Below, piece by piece: positions 1-10,458 of a stretch of 64,000 nucleotides of DNA. The DNA is from Bacteroidales bacterium. GTDB lineage: Bacteria > Bacteroidota > Bacteroidia > Bacteroidales > UBA10428. Position 1 is the stretch's first letter, and each line of letters starts with the position of its first letter. Both the position numbers and the translations under genes were made by a program. The stretch spans positions 19,810 through 83,809 of the forward strand of contig JAFGTR010000133.1 in NCBI GenBank assembly GCA_016934055.1. The letters are read 5' to 3'. The notes under the pieces were generated by a model. It was not told the origin of the DNA, did not search any database, and saw nothing but the letters and a program-made list of their open reading frames with translations.

Positions 1-510
1 CCATTTTTTGTCCGGTTTGTCGGGTATCTGATAAATATACAACCCTTCCTGCTCACTGAGTGATATTAATTCAGGTTTGCCGTCATTGTTCAGGTCTCCG
101 GCAATATTATCATAGGTATAAATGGCCCCGTTTTCGAACCGCTCGAATTCTTCCTCTCTCGGATTTCCCGTATTCCTGTACCATGTTCCGCCTGCTACCT
201 GATCGATCCAGCCGTCACCATCAACGTCAAACGCAATACCACCCTTATCGGTGAAAACATTCCTGCCCAGCAGGTGCTTGATCCACTTACCGGCAGACTG
301 GTATTCAAACCACCAGACCGGGCCTGCACTGGAACCGATTATGAAATCAAGATCATCGTCCTTGTCAATATCAGCCAGAGAAGCCTGACCTAAAAGATCA
401 GTATCGGTTTCACCGATTTCATGATAACGGAAATCGGGAAACTGGGTATAAACATTGAACAGGTTGAACACCCCTATAAACATAGTAATGACTGCAATTC
501 TCATGATCAT
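1..510 (-). CDS. Secreted FG-GAP/VCBS repeat protein, 5' part only
   Basis: This is the first 170 codons of a gene that runs off the left edge. The ATG at 510 follows an in-frame TAA at 529-531; a second ATG at 504 is an alternative start. Residues 1-23 form a short hydrophobic export signal ending near VYTQ. The mature part carries at least three acidic calcium-binding-type loops, DIDKDDDLDF, DVDGDGWIDQ and DLNNDGKPEL, each followed by a short hydrophobic strand, which is the FG-GAP/VCBS beta-propeller pattern. Such propellers bind glycans or proteins outside the cell or act as scaffolds, sometimes fused to enzymes. The C-terminus is missing, so a catalytic domain or a sorting tail cannot be excluded. 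It is divergent from the sensor gene to its right. I am confident of the fold but not of the function. Confidence 0.75.
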   Translation of the reverse strand, partial: MIMRIAVITMFIGVFNLFNVYTQFPDFRYHEIGETDTDLLGQASLADIDKDDDLDFIIGSSAGPVWWFEYQSAGKWIKHLLGRNVFTDKGGIAFDVDGDGWIDQVAGGTWYRNTGNPREEEFERFENGAIYTYDNIAGDLNNDGKPELISLSEQEGLYIYQIPDKPDKKW

Positions 511-673
511 CAGATTTTTTTGATTTGATTAATTCCAATATACAAAAAATGGCTGTGTTTTAAAGTGTATTTTAAGCAATTATTTGATTAATTTTATAAT
601 GAACGTGTTATAAGGCTCATGGTTTTTTGATTATAAAAATTAAATAATAAGTGTATATTTTACATTTATTTAT

Positions 674-681
674 TATCTTTG
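674..681 (+). promoter_or_regulatory. Probable -7 box (TAnnTTTG) of the HTCS gene
   Basis: TATCTTTG matches the Bacteroidota -7 consensus. I see no convincing -33 TTTG at 19-21 bases upstream. The box overlaps the alternative TTG start at 683, so transcription from it would favour the ATG at 707 as the real start. Confidence 0.4.
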
Positions 682-706
682 ATTGGAAAAACCAATACTA
701 CCATTC

Positions 707-3700
707 ATGATAAAGGATGGCACAGGTAGACATCAGAAGGGAATAAGACTGGTTATCTGGATGAGCATGTTATTGCTTTTTCAGTTGATGCTTAAAGGCC
801 AGTCACCTTATAAAGTATATTACTATACTACTGAAGACGGATTGCCGCAAAATACGGTTACCTGTATTATCAAAGACAGCCGGGGATTTCTGTGGTTCGG
901 AACCCCTAACGGACTTTGCAGGTTTGACGGATACCAGATCAGAGTGTATAAAACAGAAACAACCGGCAGTGGAATAAGTATGAACACAATCCATTCCCTT
1001 TGCGAAGATGATAAAGGCAATTTATGGATAGGCAGTGCCAAGGGATTGGTGTATTTTTCCTTTCAGCAGGAAAAGTTGTCTGCTGTAAAATTTCCATGGC
1101 ATAATGCAAACACAAAGAAAATAAATGCTGTCAGGGCATGGAAAGGTGAGTTATGGTTGGCTACACAGAATGGTTTATATAAAGGCAGTTATTCCATTAA
1201 TGATGAACAACCGGAGATTCAAACGGATAATATTGAAATCTTTAAACCTGCCGAGAAATTCAATACCCTGGCATTGACCCGTGATTATGGTTTATTATTT
1301 GGCTCAGTAAACGGACTTTATTGGTACGATACAGTCAGCCATAAGATTCGGCAGTTTGATGTTATTGATGGTAATGTTGCCGGTTTTAGCAACGATATAA
1401 GGACAATTTATGAGACCCGTGACAAATCATTGTGGATTGGTACTTTTTTCGGGCTGGCAACTTACAATCCGCTTACCAGGCGTACTTCAGTTTATTTTCA
1501 TAACCCGGAGGACAACACAACCATAAATCATTCCACTGTACATGCCATTACCGAGGACTCAAAAGGGAATCTTCTTATCGGTGCCCTGGGGGGGCTCGAT
1601 GTCTATAATCCGGTTACCGGGACCTTCAGGCGTTTTTCAAACCTGCAGCAGGAGGGCTATTGCCTTAATAATATATTTGTGAGTGACCTGTGCACTGATG
1701 CTTTTGGTAATGTATGGATCGGAACCGACAAGGGAGGCCTTAATTATTACAATGTCTATCAGAAGCCTTTCGGCTGCCTGGTTCATGATCCGCGAAACAA
1801 CAATTCACTTTCGAATAACACCATTAATTCCATCATTGAAAGAGATGGTATTTTATGGATTGGGACTGCCGGTGGTGGTTTAAACCGCCTGAATATGCAA
1901 ACCGGAACCTATCGTCATTTTCTTTATGATCCGCGTGATGGCGGCAGCCTCAGCAGTAATTTTGTCAGTGCTTTGTTTTTCGATCAGGCCGGAAAGCTTT
2001 GGGTTGGCACATGGGGCGGCGGGATTAATATACTGAATCCTGGAATTCATCAGCGTTTTCTGCATTTTGTGCAAAATGAAGATCCTTTCAGTATATCAAA
2101 TAATTTTATTTCATCATTGATGGCTTACAATGATGATTATCTTGCTGTTGGCACCGAGGGGGGATTGAATTTTTACAACCGCCGTTCAGGTCATTTTATG
2201 TCGCTCGAAAATAAACTGGCTTCCGGCACAATGATATCTGAAGTAGGATGTCTTCTTAAAGATAAAAACAACAATTTGTGGATCGGTACACGCAGAGGAT
2301 TATTTCGTTTAAGCAACCTGTCTTTTTCCGGTGATCATATCAACCTGAAGTCTCATGATATTGTGGAGATAAAAGAATCGGGAAATCCTCACGGCCTTAA
2401 AGGGAATTATATTACAGCCATGATTGAGGCAAGTGACGGAACATTATGGATAGGGACTTTTGGAAATGGTATTAACAGGTGTATGCTCATGTCGACAGGG
2501 GAGTATGATTTCAAAAATTATTCTGAAATCAACGGCCTGTGCAATGATGTTATATACAGGATTGAAGAAGATAACTCAGGTAAACTCTGGATCAGCACTG
2601 ATAACGGTCTTACAAGATTTGATCCTGACAGTGAAGAGTTTAAGAATTTTTACCAGAATGATGGTTTATTAAGCAGCCAGTTTTACTGGTCAGCTTCATA
2701 CAAAAACGACAGCGGTAAACTATATTTTGGCACTGTGGCCGGATTGAATTCATTTGATCCGTTGTATATGATAGACTATCCTTTTATTCCTGAAGTCGTC
2801 TTTACTGATTTTAAGGTTTTTAATGAATCACTTACGATAGGACAGAAGCGTTACGGACGTGTTCCCCTTGAAAAGGCAATCTCAGTATCAGAAGGTGTTG
2901 AAATTTCTTATAAGGATAACGTTTTCTCTATTGAATTTGCAGCATTGAATCATTTTCTGTCTGAAAAAACCACTTACGCCTATAAGATGGAAGGTGTTGA
3001 CAAAGACTGGGTTTATGTTCCTTCAACACGACGGTTTGCAACGTACACGAACCTGAAGGGTGGGAGTTACCTTTTCCAGGTTAAAGCTATAAACAGTGAC
3101 GGTATATCATCCAACCTTCCCAGAACTTTACACATTAATATTATTCCCCCGTTTTGGGAAACCTGGTGGTTCAGGATCCTGGGCATTTGCATTCTGGTAC
3201 TGGCTGTCGTAGCCTATGTGAAACACAGAACAAGTTACCTGCATGAACAAAAGGTAAAACTTGAAAAGCTGGTCAGTGAGCGTACGGCAAAAATAGCTGA
3301 GCAGAAAGAAAAACTGGAATTGCAGGCCAGTAACCTGATGCACATAAACAGGGAACTGGAAATACATCAATACCAGGTTGAAGGGCAAAAGCAGGAACTT
3401 GAGGTTAAAAACCTTAAGATATCACAGCAGCGGGATGAACTGATACGCTTGAACAGAAAAGTCAGGCAGGTTAACCAACTCAGGTTACGTTTTTTTACAA
3501 ACATATCCCACGAATTCAGGACACCACTCACCCTAATCCTTGGGCCGCTTGAGACCCTTAGCCGTCTGATTAAGCCTGATACGGAGGGTGGCAGATTAAT
3601 CCGTACCATTGAGCGGAATGCCCAGCGGCTGTTGCACCTTATCAATCAGCTTATGCTTTTCAGGCGCCTTGAAGAGGGCAAGATGAAACTGCAGGTAAGC

Positions 3701-5092
3701 CGGCATAACCTGAACACCTTTGTCAGCAACCTGGTGCATTCATTTGACAGCCTGGCTTATAATAAAAATATCCGTTACACATTAAATATCTCTGAATCAC
3801 CTTCTGAAACATGGTTTGATGAAGAAAAGCTTGAGATCATCCTGTTTAATCTGTTGTCAAATGCCTTTAAATATACACCGGAAAAGGGCAGTGTTGCTGT
3901 TGAGCTATCATATACGCCACCTGAGAACGTTAAAGTTGAAAATGGCAAGGGATCCTATTGTTATATGTCTGTAAAAGATTCAGGCATAGGCATTTCACAC
4001 GAAAATATCAACCGGATATTCATGCGTTTTTATCGTGCCGGTGCTCCTGAAAACCATAAGGTCAATGGCACAGGTCTGGGTCTGGCCTTTACACGTGAAC
4101 TGGTGGAAGCATTACATGGCAATATTTATGTCAGCAGTGAACCTGATCAGGGAACAACGTTTACAATAAAGATACCTTATACGAAAAGCAGTTTTTCCGA
4201 AAATGAAAGAAAGATTATTACGCTTGAAAAACAGTTTGATCTTGATAATCAGCTTGAGCTTCTCGAACATGAAGTGATCCATCCTGAAATCAGCAGCCTG
4301 GATATGGAGCCTGAGATAACCGCCTCATTACCCGGTATTTTGGTTGTAGAAGACAGTTACGATCTGCGTTCCTTTATTGTGCAGAGTTTCCGGAATGAGT
4401 ACCGCATGTTTGAAGCATCTAATGGTTTGGAAGCCATCGATATGGTGCAGAAATATTCACCGGACCTCATCATCAGTGATGTTATGATGCCTTTTATGGA
4501 TGGCCTGGAATTATGCAGCCGGATAAAAAAAGAGCTGGCAACAAGTCATATCCCCATCATCCTGTTGACAGCAAAAACATTACTGGAGAACTGGATTGAG
4601 GGCCTTGAAAGCGGAGCCGATGATTATATTCCCAAACCTTTCAATATAAGAATACTGGAAGCCAAATGTAAAAGTCTGATTGAGAACAGAAAACGTTTGA
4701 GAAAGGTCTTTGAAAACAGTCTGGAGCCTGTTTCGGAGGATATTACCACCACCCGTGTTGATGAACAATTTATGCAAAGAACCATCAGTATTGTTGAGAA
4801 TAATATTAACAATCCGGAATTCGGGGTTCAGAAACTGGCAAACGAGATGTGTGTGAGCCGCAGCCTGTTGCATAAAAAACTTACCGCCATAGTGGATCTT
4901 TCGGCCAACGATTTTATTACTTCTATGAGGCTTAAGAAATCAGCATTATTGCTTAAAAAGGGCAACATGAATATTTCAGAGGTTGCATTTGAAGTGGGCT
5001 TTAACGATCCTAAGTATTTCAGCCGTTGTTTCAGGAAACACTTTGGTATGTCACCCACTGAATATATTAACAACAAAGTCCGGTCATTTTAA
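707..5092 (+). CDS. Hybrid two-component system sensor-regulator (HTCS) of the arabinan locus
   Basis: This 1461-residue one-protein two-component system has, in order: a signal peptide; about 14 Reg_prop beta-propeller repeats (LWIGT-type motifs, to about residue 690); a Y_Y_Y domain; a transmembrane helix near 815-837; a coiled linker; a HisKA domain with the phospho-acceptor His935 in FTNISHEFRTP; a HATPase domain (NLLSNAFKYTP, DSGIGIS, GTGLGLA); a receiver domain with Asp1258 in ISDVMMP; and a C-terminal AraC-type HTH from about 1350. The propellers bind oligosaccharides in the periplasm and the HTH activates the adjacent PUL. An upstream in-frame TTG at 683 would add eight residues, but the ATG at 707 gives a better signal peptide. 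The family normally regulates the SusCD genes next to it, here 415 bases downstream. The ligand is inferred from the enzymes, probably arabino-oligosaccharide. Confidence 0.93.
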   Translation: MIKDGTGRHQKGIRLVIWMSMLLLFQLMLKGQSPYKVYYYTTEDGLPQNTVTCIIKDSRGFLWFGTPNGLCRFDGYQIRVYKTETTGSGISMNTIHSLCEDDKGNLWIGSAKGLVYFSFQQEKLSAVKFPWHNANTKKINAVRAWKGELWLATQNGLYKGSYSINDEQPEIQTDNIEIFKPAEKFNTLALTRDYGLLFGSVNGLYWYDTVSHKIRQFDVIDGNVAGFSNDIRTIYETRDKSLWIGTFFGLATYNPLTRRTSVYFHNPEDNTTINHSTVHAITEDSKGNLLIGALGGLDVYNPVTGTFRRFSNLQQEGYCLNNIFVSDLCTDAFGNVWIGTDKGGLNYYNVYQKPFGCLVHDPRNNNSLSNNTINSIIERDGILWIGTAGGGLNRLNMQTGTYRHFLYDPRDGGSLSSNFVSALFFDQAGKLWVGTWGGGINILNPGIHQRFLHFVQNEDPFSISNNFISSLMAYNDDYLAVGTEGGLNFYNRRSGHFMSLENKLASGTMISEVGCLLKDKNNNLWIGTRRGLFRLSNLSFSGDHINLKSHDIVEIKESGNPHGLKGNYITAMIEASDGTLWIGTFGNGINRCMLMSTGEYDFKNYSEINGLCNDVIYRIEEDNSGKLWISTDNGLTRFDPDSEEFKNFYQNDGLLSSQFYWSASYKNDSGKLYFGTVAGLNSFDPLYMIDYPFIPEVVFTDFKVFNESLTIGQKRYGRVPLEKAISVSEGVEISYKDNVFSIEFAALNHFLSEKTTYAYKMEGVDKDWVYVPSTRRFATYTNLKGGSYLFQVKAINSDGISSNLPRTLHINIIPPFWETWWFRILGICILVLAVVAYVKHRTSYLHEQKVKLEKLVSERTAKIAEQKEKLELQASNLMHINRELEIHQYQVEGQKQELEVKNLKISQQRDELIRLNRKVRQVNQLRLRFFTNISHEFRTPLTLILGPLETLSRLIKPDTEGGRLIRTIERNAQRLLHLINQLMLFRRLEEGKMKLQVSRHNLNTFVSNLVHSFDSLAYNKNIRYTLNISESPSETWFDEEKLEIILFNLLSNAFKYTPEKGSVAVELSYTPPENVKVENGKGSYCYMSVKDSGIGISHENINRIFMRFYRAGAPENHKVNGTGLGLAFTRELVEALHGNIYVSSEPDQGTTFTIKIPYTKSSFSENERKIITLEKQFDLDNQLELLEHEVIHPEISSLDMEPEITASLPGILVVEDSYDLRSFIVQSFRNEYRMFEASNGLEAIDMVQKYSPDLIISDVMMPFMDGLELCSRIKKELATSHIPIILLTAKTLLENWIEGLESGADDYIPKPFNIRILEAKCKSLIENRKRLRKVFENSLEPVSEDITTTRVDEQFMQRTISIVENNINNPEFGVQKLANEMCVSRSLLHKKLTAIVDLSANDFITSMRLKKSALLLKKGNMNISEVAFEVGFNDPKYFSRCFRKHFGMSPTEYINNKVRSF

Positions 5093-5216
5093 TCATCTGT
5101 TCGTTTTTACTTTTGTCCTGACAAATTTCACAAATATCTTCTTGCGGGACTTTTCAATCTTTGTTTGTCTTCTTTTCTGCCCATATTTCTTGCCTCTGGC
5201 ATTTTTTATCACCTCG

Positions 5217-5285
5217 TCAAAGTGAAATATTGGTAGAATATGATTAGTCCAAAGTTTTATAGTCCCTTAGGGACGGCATATATTT
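5217..5285. repeat. Degenerate dispersed palindromic repeat in the HTCS-susC gap
   Basis: The 415-base gap between the sensor and susC contains the palindrome GTCCCTTAGGGAC at 5262-5274 and, just before it, a GAAATATTGGTAGAATA-like stretch. From memory, this pairing of a GTCCC..GGGAC palindrome with AAATATTGGTAG recurs between genes in many Bacteroidota. The rest of the gap is AT-rich. A TTTG at 5464-5467 followed by TA-rich sequence near 5480-5495 may be part of the susC promoter, but no clean -7 box is visible. Confidence 0.35.
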
Positions 5286-5507
5286 CAAAATTTTATATCT
5301 GTCAAAGTAGAATTGTATTGAAAACTGTAAAACAACAGCCGTTAGTTCCTGCTAATTATGCATTCTTTGCTTGTTAATGCTGTTTTTTTTTACTAAATTC
5401 ATTCAACATTTGTCCACTTCATTTACAGAATTGTCCGCCTGATACCATTCAATCAGGCATATTTTTGAGGAAACCTTTTTATTACTTTAACTTAACCTAA
5501 ATACATT

Positions 5508-8500
5508 ATGAAAGAAAAGCGACTAATTATCCTTTACATGACAGGTCTGTTGCTGCTGCTTTGCATGGGCATGGGCTATGCACAGAAAACATTAGTAAAG
5601 GGGACAATTGTTGACGCCAACAGCAATATTGCTCTTCCTGGTGTTAATGTTGTGGAGAAAGGGACTACGAACGGAACGGTTACTGACATCGAAGGTGTTT
5701 TTTCACTTGAGGTTGACGGACCTGCTTCAGTCCTTGAATTTTCTTATGTGGGTTACCTGACCGAGACCGCAGTGGTTGGCGACCAGACGCAATTTGAAAT
5801 TGTTCTGGTTGAAGATATTACACAGCTTGATGAGGTTGTAGTTATCGGTTACGGTACACAGAGGAAAAGTGACCTGACAGGGTCTGTTTCTGTTGTCAAT
5901 ACCGAAAATCTTGAAAAAATTGCATCAACCGATATTGCAAAGGTTTTGCAGGGTCAGACGCCCGGTGTTCAGGTATTTGGCGCAGGAGAACCTGGTGCCA
6001 GACAGCGTGTTCAGATCAGGGGTGTTGGTACTTTTGGCAATACGGAACCCTTATACGTCATTGATGGCGTTCCCATTGCCAGCGCAACGAATGTTAATGT
6101 TTCGGGACAGAGCATGATATTTGAAGATCATGCACCGGGCTATGGTTATAGCGCACCTTCAGGCGGTATAGCTGACTTCGATCCCTCAAACATAGAATCT
6201 GTACAGGTGCTTAAAGATGCATCTGCAGCTGCTACTTATGGTGCCCGCGGCGCAAATGGTGTCATTATTATAACGACCAAAAGAGGGAAAGCCGGTGCTA
6301 CAAGAGTTTCTTACGAAGGCAGCTATGGTATTCAGAATGTTGCCAAAAGGATGGAACTGACCGGTACGGATCAATTCCAGGAAATCAATAATGCGGCACG
6401 TTTGAATGATGGCAGCTTCATGTCACGCACCAACAATCCGAACCGTGCCGAGTTTATCAGCAGTGACAGCATTGATACAGACTGGCAGGACGAATTCTTT
6501 ACCCGTGGACATATTACAAAGCATTCTTTGTCATTGGCAGGTGGTGCTGAAAATTCGACCTATTATGCCAGTATTGGTTATTTTGACCAGACCGGAACAG
6601 TGGTCGGTCCGGGCCCCCGGTATACAAAATATTCGGCACAACTTAATATGGATCAGAAAAAGGGCCGTTTTAAGTTCGGACAATCCTTCTCCTATTCGCA
6701 TTCTGATCAGATCAGGTTAACAAGTACACGGTGGAACAATATTATGACAGAACTCGTTATTGCCATTCCAACCGTTCAGCTTTATGACACTGCCAACATA
6801 GGCGGTTATGGTGGTGGTTCTGAAGACTACGGGCAGATCGCAGGAAACCCGGTTGCCTTTAATAACCTGAGTGAAGTAAACTTCAAAAGACACAGGCTTC
6901 TGGGTTCGATCTTCGGAGAAGTGGAAATCCTGAAAAGCCTGACTTACAGGATTACTTTAAGCTATGACCGCTCTGAATGGTTTAACAAAGAGTTTGTGCC
7001 TACTTATAACGTCGGAAACCGGCACACATGGGAAATACCCCAGTTGAATAACTGGCGGGGAGAACAACCCCAGATAAACATGGTAAACCAGCTGACTTTT
7101 CAAAAGGTTGTTGGTAAACATGATATTACTGCTGTTGCCGTGTATGAAGTGCAAAAAGATCATATTGAAGATCTTTATGCGCATGCTGAATGGCCACTGG
7201 GTTTTGAAGGACCATATCTGAAAGTTATCAGCGGCGTATCATCAGGACAAAGCAGTAAAGGTGTGCGCTATGAGCATACGATGATGTCTTACCTGGGCCG
7301 TTTGAATTATGCTTATGCTGACAGATACCTGCTCACCGCATCAATCAGGCGCGACTATTCCTCTAATTTCGGTCCGAACAATAAATACGGTGATTTCCCC
7401 TCTGTTGCCCTGGGTTGGAAAATCAGCAACGAGAGTTTCTTTGATGTTCCTTTTATAAACATGTTAAAATTGAGAGGAACATGGGGAAAAGCCGGTAATG
7501 AAAGAATTGGAGCTTATCTGTATGAAACGACTGTCAATAGTTCTGTAAACTATATTTTTAACGATGTTTTAATGCCGGGCACCATACAAACCAGGGCCAT
7601 AGACCCGTCTATTCGCTGGGAGGAAAGGGTGACAACCAATGTCGGTTTAGACATGGCCATGTTGGGTAATAAAATTGAATTGTCAGCTGAATACTATTAT
7701 AATACGGCAAATGATATTTTAATGGGTTTCCCGATACCCATATCATCCGGGGCTATTGGCTGGGAAATCCAACAGGCCAATGGTGCTTCAATGACCAATC
7801 AGGGTGTTGAACTTAACCTTGGTTACAGAAAATATGAAGGAGACTTTCATTATGAAGTGAGCGGTAATCTTTCTACATTGAAGAATGAGATTACAAAGAT
7901 TGGTGTCTCCGATATACCGGTAACTACAAATATCAGTAAGACAGAAGTAGGCCGTTCCATGGGTGAGCTTTACGGATGGGTATTTGAAGGGATTTTCCAG
8001 TCAACTGACGAGATCAATACTTCTGCCCCCGGCACAGCAGGTTATGATCCGAACAAGCATGCTTTCCAGCATGCCCAGACCAGGCCGGGTGACTGCATAT
8101 TTAAGGATATCAACGGGCGTGACGAAAACAATAACCTTACTGGTCAGCCTGACGGTCAGATAGATGATGACGACAAAACTTTTCTGGGCGTTGTTTTTCC
8201 GAAAGTAAGCTACGGTTTGAATCTGAGTGCTGATTATAAGGGCTTTGATTTATCACTCTTCTTCCAGGGTATTGCCGGCAATAAAGTGTATAATGACCTG
8301 TACAGGGTTATGAATACCTTGTCTGAAGGTAATTATTCCATTGAATCCTATGAGAATTACTGGAGGGAAGAAACGGAAGATTATCCGGCACGTCTTTCAA
8401 CTGAATGGCCCCGTCCCACGGTTAATGATAATAACGGGAATAACCGCGTCTCAGACCGCTGGATACAGAATGGTTCTTATCTGAGACTTCAGAATGTTAT

Positions 8501-8711
8501 GCTTGGCTATACATTGCCTGCAAATATACTGGGGAAAGTGGGTATTAATAATCTAAGGATTTATGTACAAGGTCAGAACCTTTTTGCTATCTCAGAACTG
8601 GTTAATTATGACCCGGATTTCATTAACGATGGATTGTTCAACAGAGGATATGCCGGAGGGTCATTCCCTTCTCCCAGGACTTTCCTCATTGGTGTTAAAC
8701 TTGGTCTATAA
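5508..8711 (+). CDS. SusC/RagA-family TonB-dependent transporter
   Basis: This 1067-residue outer-membrane importer takes up oligosaccharides with TonB energy. It has a signal peptide (residues 1-25, ending GYAQ), a carboxypeptidase-regulatory-like beta-sandwich at about 27-105 (VKGTIVDANSNIALPGVNV), a TonB-box-like DEVVVIGYGTQ near 110, a plug domain including LKDASAAATYGARGANGV, and a beta-barrel ending in a terminal strand with an aromatic residue (FLIGVKLGL). Length and order are typical of the SusC family. The SusD partner begins 20 bases after the stop, so the two are probably co-transcribed. Substrate is inferred to be arabinan fragments from the downstream GH43 and GH51 genes. Confidence 0.95.
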   Translation: MKEKRLIILYMTGLLLLLCMGMGYAQKTLVKGTIVDANSNIALPGVNVVEKGTTNGTVTDIEGVFSLEVDGPASVLEFSYVGYLTETAVVGDQTQFEIVLVEDITQLDEVVVIGYGTQRKSDLTGSVSVVNTENLEKIASTDIAKVLQGQTPGVQVFGAGEPGARQRVQIRGVGTFGNTEPLYVIDGVPIASATNVNVSGQSMIFEDHAPGYGYSAPSGGIADFDPSNIESVQVLKDASAAATYGARGANGVIIITTKRGKAGATRVSYEGSYGIQNVAKRMELTGTDQFQEINNAARLNDGSFMSRTNNPNRAEFISSDSIDTDWQDEFFTRGHITKHSLSLAGGAENSTYYASIGYFDQTGTVVGPGPRYTKYSAQLNMDQKKGRFKFGQSFSYSHSDQIRLTSTRWNNIMTELVIAIPTVQLYDTANIGGYGGGSEDYGQIAGNPVAFNNLSEVNFKRHRLLGSIFGEVEILKSLTYRITLSYDRSEWFNKEFVPTYNVGNRHTWEIPQLNNWRGEQPQINMVNQLTFQKVVGKHDITAVAVYEVQKDHIEDLYAHAEWPLGFEGPYLKVISGVSSGQSSKGVRYEHTMMSYLGRLNYAYADRYLLTASIRRDYSSNFGPNNKYGDFPSVALGWKISNESFFDVPFINMLKLRGTWGKAGNERIGAYLYETTVNSSVNYIFNDVLMPGTIQTRAIDPSIRWEERVTTNVGLDMAMLGNKIELSAEYYYNTANDILMGFPIPISSGAIGWEIQQANGASMTNQGVELNLGYRKYEGDFHYEVSGNLSTLKNEITKIGVSDIPVTTNISKTEVGRSMGELYGWVFEGIFQSTDEINTSAPGTAGYDPNKHAFQHAQTRPGDCIFKDINGRDENNNLTGQPDGQIDDDDKTFLGVVFPKVSYGLNLSADYKGFDLSLFFQGIAGNKVYNDLYRVMNTLSEGNYSIESYENYWREETEDYPARLSTEWPRPTVNDNNGNNRVSDRWIQNGSYLRLQNVMLGYTLPANILGKVGINNLRIYVQGQNLFAISELVNYDPDFINDGLFNRGYAGGSFPSPRTFLIGVKLGL

Positions 8712-8731
8712 CATAATAATACTTGTTAATT

Positions 8732-10327
8732 ATGAGAACTATAAAATATATAATGGCCGCCATGATCGTGTTCATAACATCATGCGGCGAGGATTTCGTG
8801 GAACTGTCAAATCCTAACCTGCTGACTTCCGGTTCATTCTGGCAAACAGAAACGGACGCCCAGCTTGGTGCCAATGCCCTGTATCAGGCCCTCATTTATG
8901 ATGGTACTTATATGCGTTTCGGGCCCTGGATCATGGATGTCAGGGCTGATGATGCTTTAAGTGTCACTCCGGGGTATTATCCCGAAGATGTGGCTAATTA
9001 TATCGTTGATGCCGCCAACATTGCCTATTCATTTCCCTGGGAACACAATTACATAGGGGTCTGGAGGGCAAACCAGGTATTGGATAATGTATCTGATATT
9101 CCAATGGATGAAAGCCTTAAATCAAGGATACTTGGAGAGGCTCATTTTATAAGGGGTTTGTGCTATTTTAATCTGCTGAACCTGTTCAGGAATATCGTTA
9201 TTTATGAACATGTGGCTCAGTCTACCGATGATTATTATATTCCCCAGTCAGCACCGGAAGAGTCCTGGGATTTGGTGATAAGAGACTTTACAGATGCTGT
9301 TGATTTATTATGGACCAAGGATGTAACTGAAACCGGTCGCGCTACCAAGGGCGCTGCGGCTGCCTTCCTGGCTAAATCACTGATGATCAACCAGCGTTTT
9401 AGTGAAGCAGCACCGGTGTTGTTGGATATTATTAATACTGTCCATGGCGGGAATCAGAAATATGGTCTTTATGACCTTGTTCCGGAGTTTCGTGATAATT
9501 TTACCGAGGCGAACGAGAATAACATAGAATCTTTATTTGAAATTCAATATGATGGTGAAATTCCCGGTCTCAGCGTGCAGGGATTTACAGGTGACCCGGC
9601 TTCAGACTGGCTGAAGACTGATGCCCATCATAAAGGCCTTGCTGCCCAGCCTTTCGGTTGGGGTGACCTGGCGCCGAATCCGTGGATCTATGAGAAATTC
9701 CAGGAGGAAAAAACCCTTGATGATAAATGGGATCCCCGTATGGAAGCCAGCCTTCTTTTTGAACATCCCGGTGATACAACATACAAAGTATACGGCTATG
9801 ATCAAAGCAAACTTCAGGAAATGACCTTTGCCACACCTGACGTGGTTCCTGATAATTACAAAGTTTTCATCAGGAAATGGCTCACCGAGAATGAAACGGT
9901 TGAACTGGCCTGGCGCTCAGGTATCAACCGCCGTATCATGCGATACGATGATGTATTGCTGCTTTATGCCGAATGTATGAATGAGGCCAATAACCGTGCA
10001 GAAGCTGCGAAATTTGTCCAGATCATCCGCGACAGGGTTGGCCTGGCTGATCGTGAAGCCGAATTTGCAGCTTTATCCCAGGAAGGCATGCGTGACCGTA
10101 TTGATCACGAACGCCTGCTTGAATTTGCCTTTGAAGGATGGCGATATGTTGATATGCTCCGCTGGGGCTGGTTTGATCCCAATAGCCCTAATTACAAAAT
10201 TGATGAACTTAAGGCTCGTGATCCTGAATACATTAACTGGACTCCGGGACGGGAATATATGGCCATTCCGCCAACGGAAATCGAAAGGACCAATGGCATT
10301 GTAAGACAGAATCCGGGCTGGAATTAA
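8732..10327 (+). CDS. SusD/RagB-family outer-membrane lipoprotein
   Basis: This 531-residue surface lipoprotein caps the SusC barrel and captures glycan. The ATG at 8732 gives a short lipoprotein signal with lipobox FITSC (Cys at residue 20 or so), followed by the acidic GEDFVELSNP start common in SusD proteins. TPR-like helices and the conserved tail motif (WRYVDMLRWGWF, then YMAIPPTEIERTNGIVRQNPGW) are clear. An in-frame TTG at 8723 would add three residues and is less likely. It follows susC by 20 bases. A strong hairpin after the stop separates it from the LamG gene. Confidence 0.95.
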   Translation: MRTIKYIMAAMIVFITSCGEDFVELSNPNLLTSGSFWQTETDAQLGANALYQALIYDGTYMRFGPWIMDVRADDALSVTPGYYPEDVANYIVDAANIAYSFPWEHNYIGVWRANQVLDNVSDIPMDESLKSRILGEAHFIRGLCYFNLLNLFRNIVIYEHVAQSTDDYYIPQSAPEESWDLVIRDFTDAVDLLWTKDVTETGRATKGAAAAFLAKSLMINQRFSEAAPVLLDIINTVHGGNQKYGLYDLVPEFRDNFTEANENNIESLFEIQYDGEIPGLSVQGFTGDPASDWLKTDAHHKGLAAQPFGWGDLAPNPWIYEKFQEEKTLDDKWDPRMEASLLFEHPGDTTYKVYGYDQSKLQEMTFATPDVVPDNYKVFIRKWLTENETVELAWRSGINRRIMRYDDVLLLYAECMNEANNRAEAAKFVQIIRDRVGLADREAEFAALSQEGMRDRIDHERLLEFAFEGWRYVDMLRWGWFDPNSPNYKIDELKARDPEYINWTPGREYMAIPPTEIERTNGIVRQNPGWN

Positions 10328-10334
10328 TCAAAGA

Positions 10335-10376
10335 ACTTTGCCCGGATCATGAAAATCATGCAGATCCGGGCAAAGT
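10335..10376 (+). promoter_or_regulatory. Intra-operon hairpin between susD and the LamG gene
   Basis: ACTTTGCCCGGATC at 10335-10348 pairs perfectly with GATCCGGGCAAAGT at 10363-10376, giving a 14-bp stem and a 14-base loop. No T-run follows, so it is not a classical intrinsic terminator. It may stabilise the susCD mRNA 3' end or partly stop transcription before the next gene. Confidence 0.6.
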
Positions 10377-10458
10377 AATGTATTGTATGGTTTGTATAAT
10401 CTTTGATATATAATGTAATTGTTCAAATAAACAGATGTCTAACTTAAAATTAAAACTT

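Noticed and set aside
683..706. TTG start for the HTCS gene
   Set aside because: It lies just after a likely -7 box, so would fall before the start of transcription; ATG at 707 gives a better signal peptide.
3128..3645. Minus-strand open frames inside the HTCS kinase region
   Set aside because: They overlap a conserved kinase domain on the other strand and show no domain of their own.
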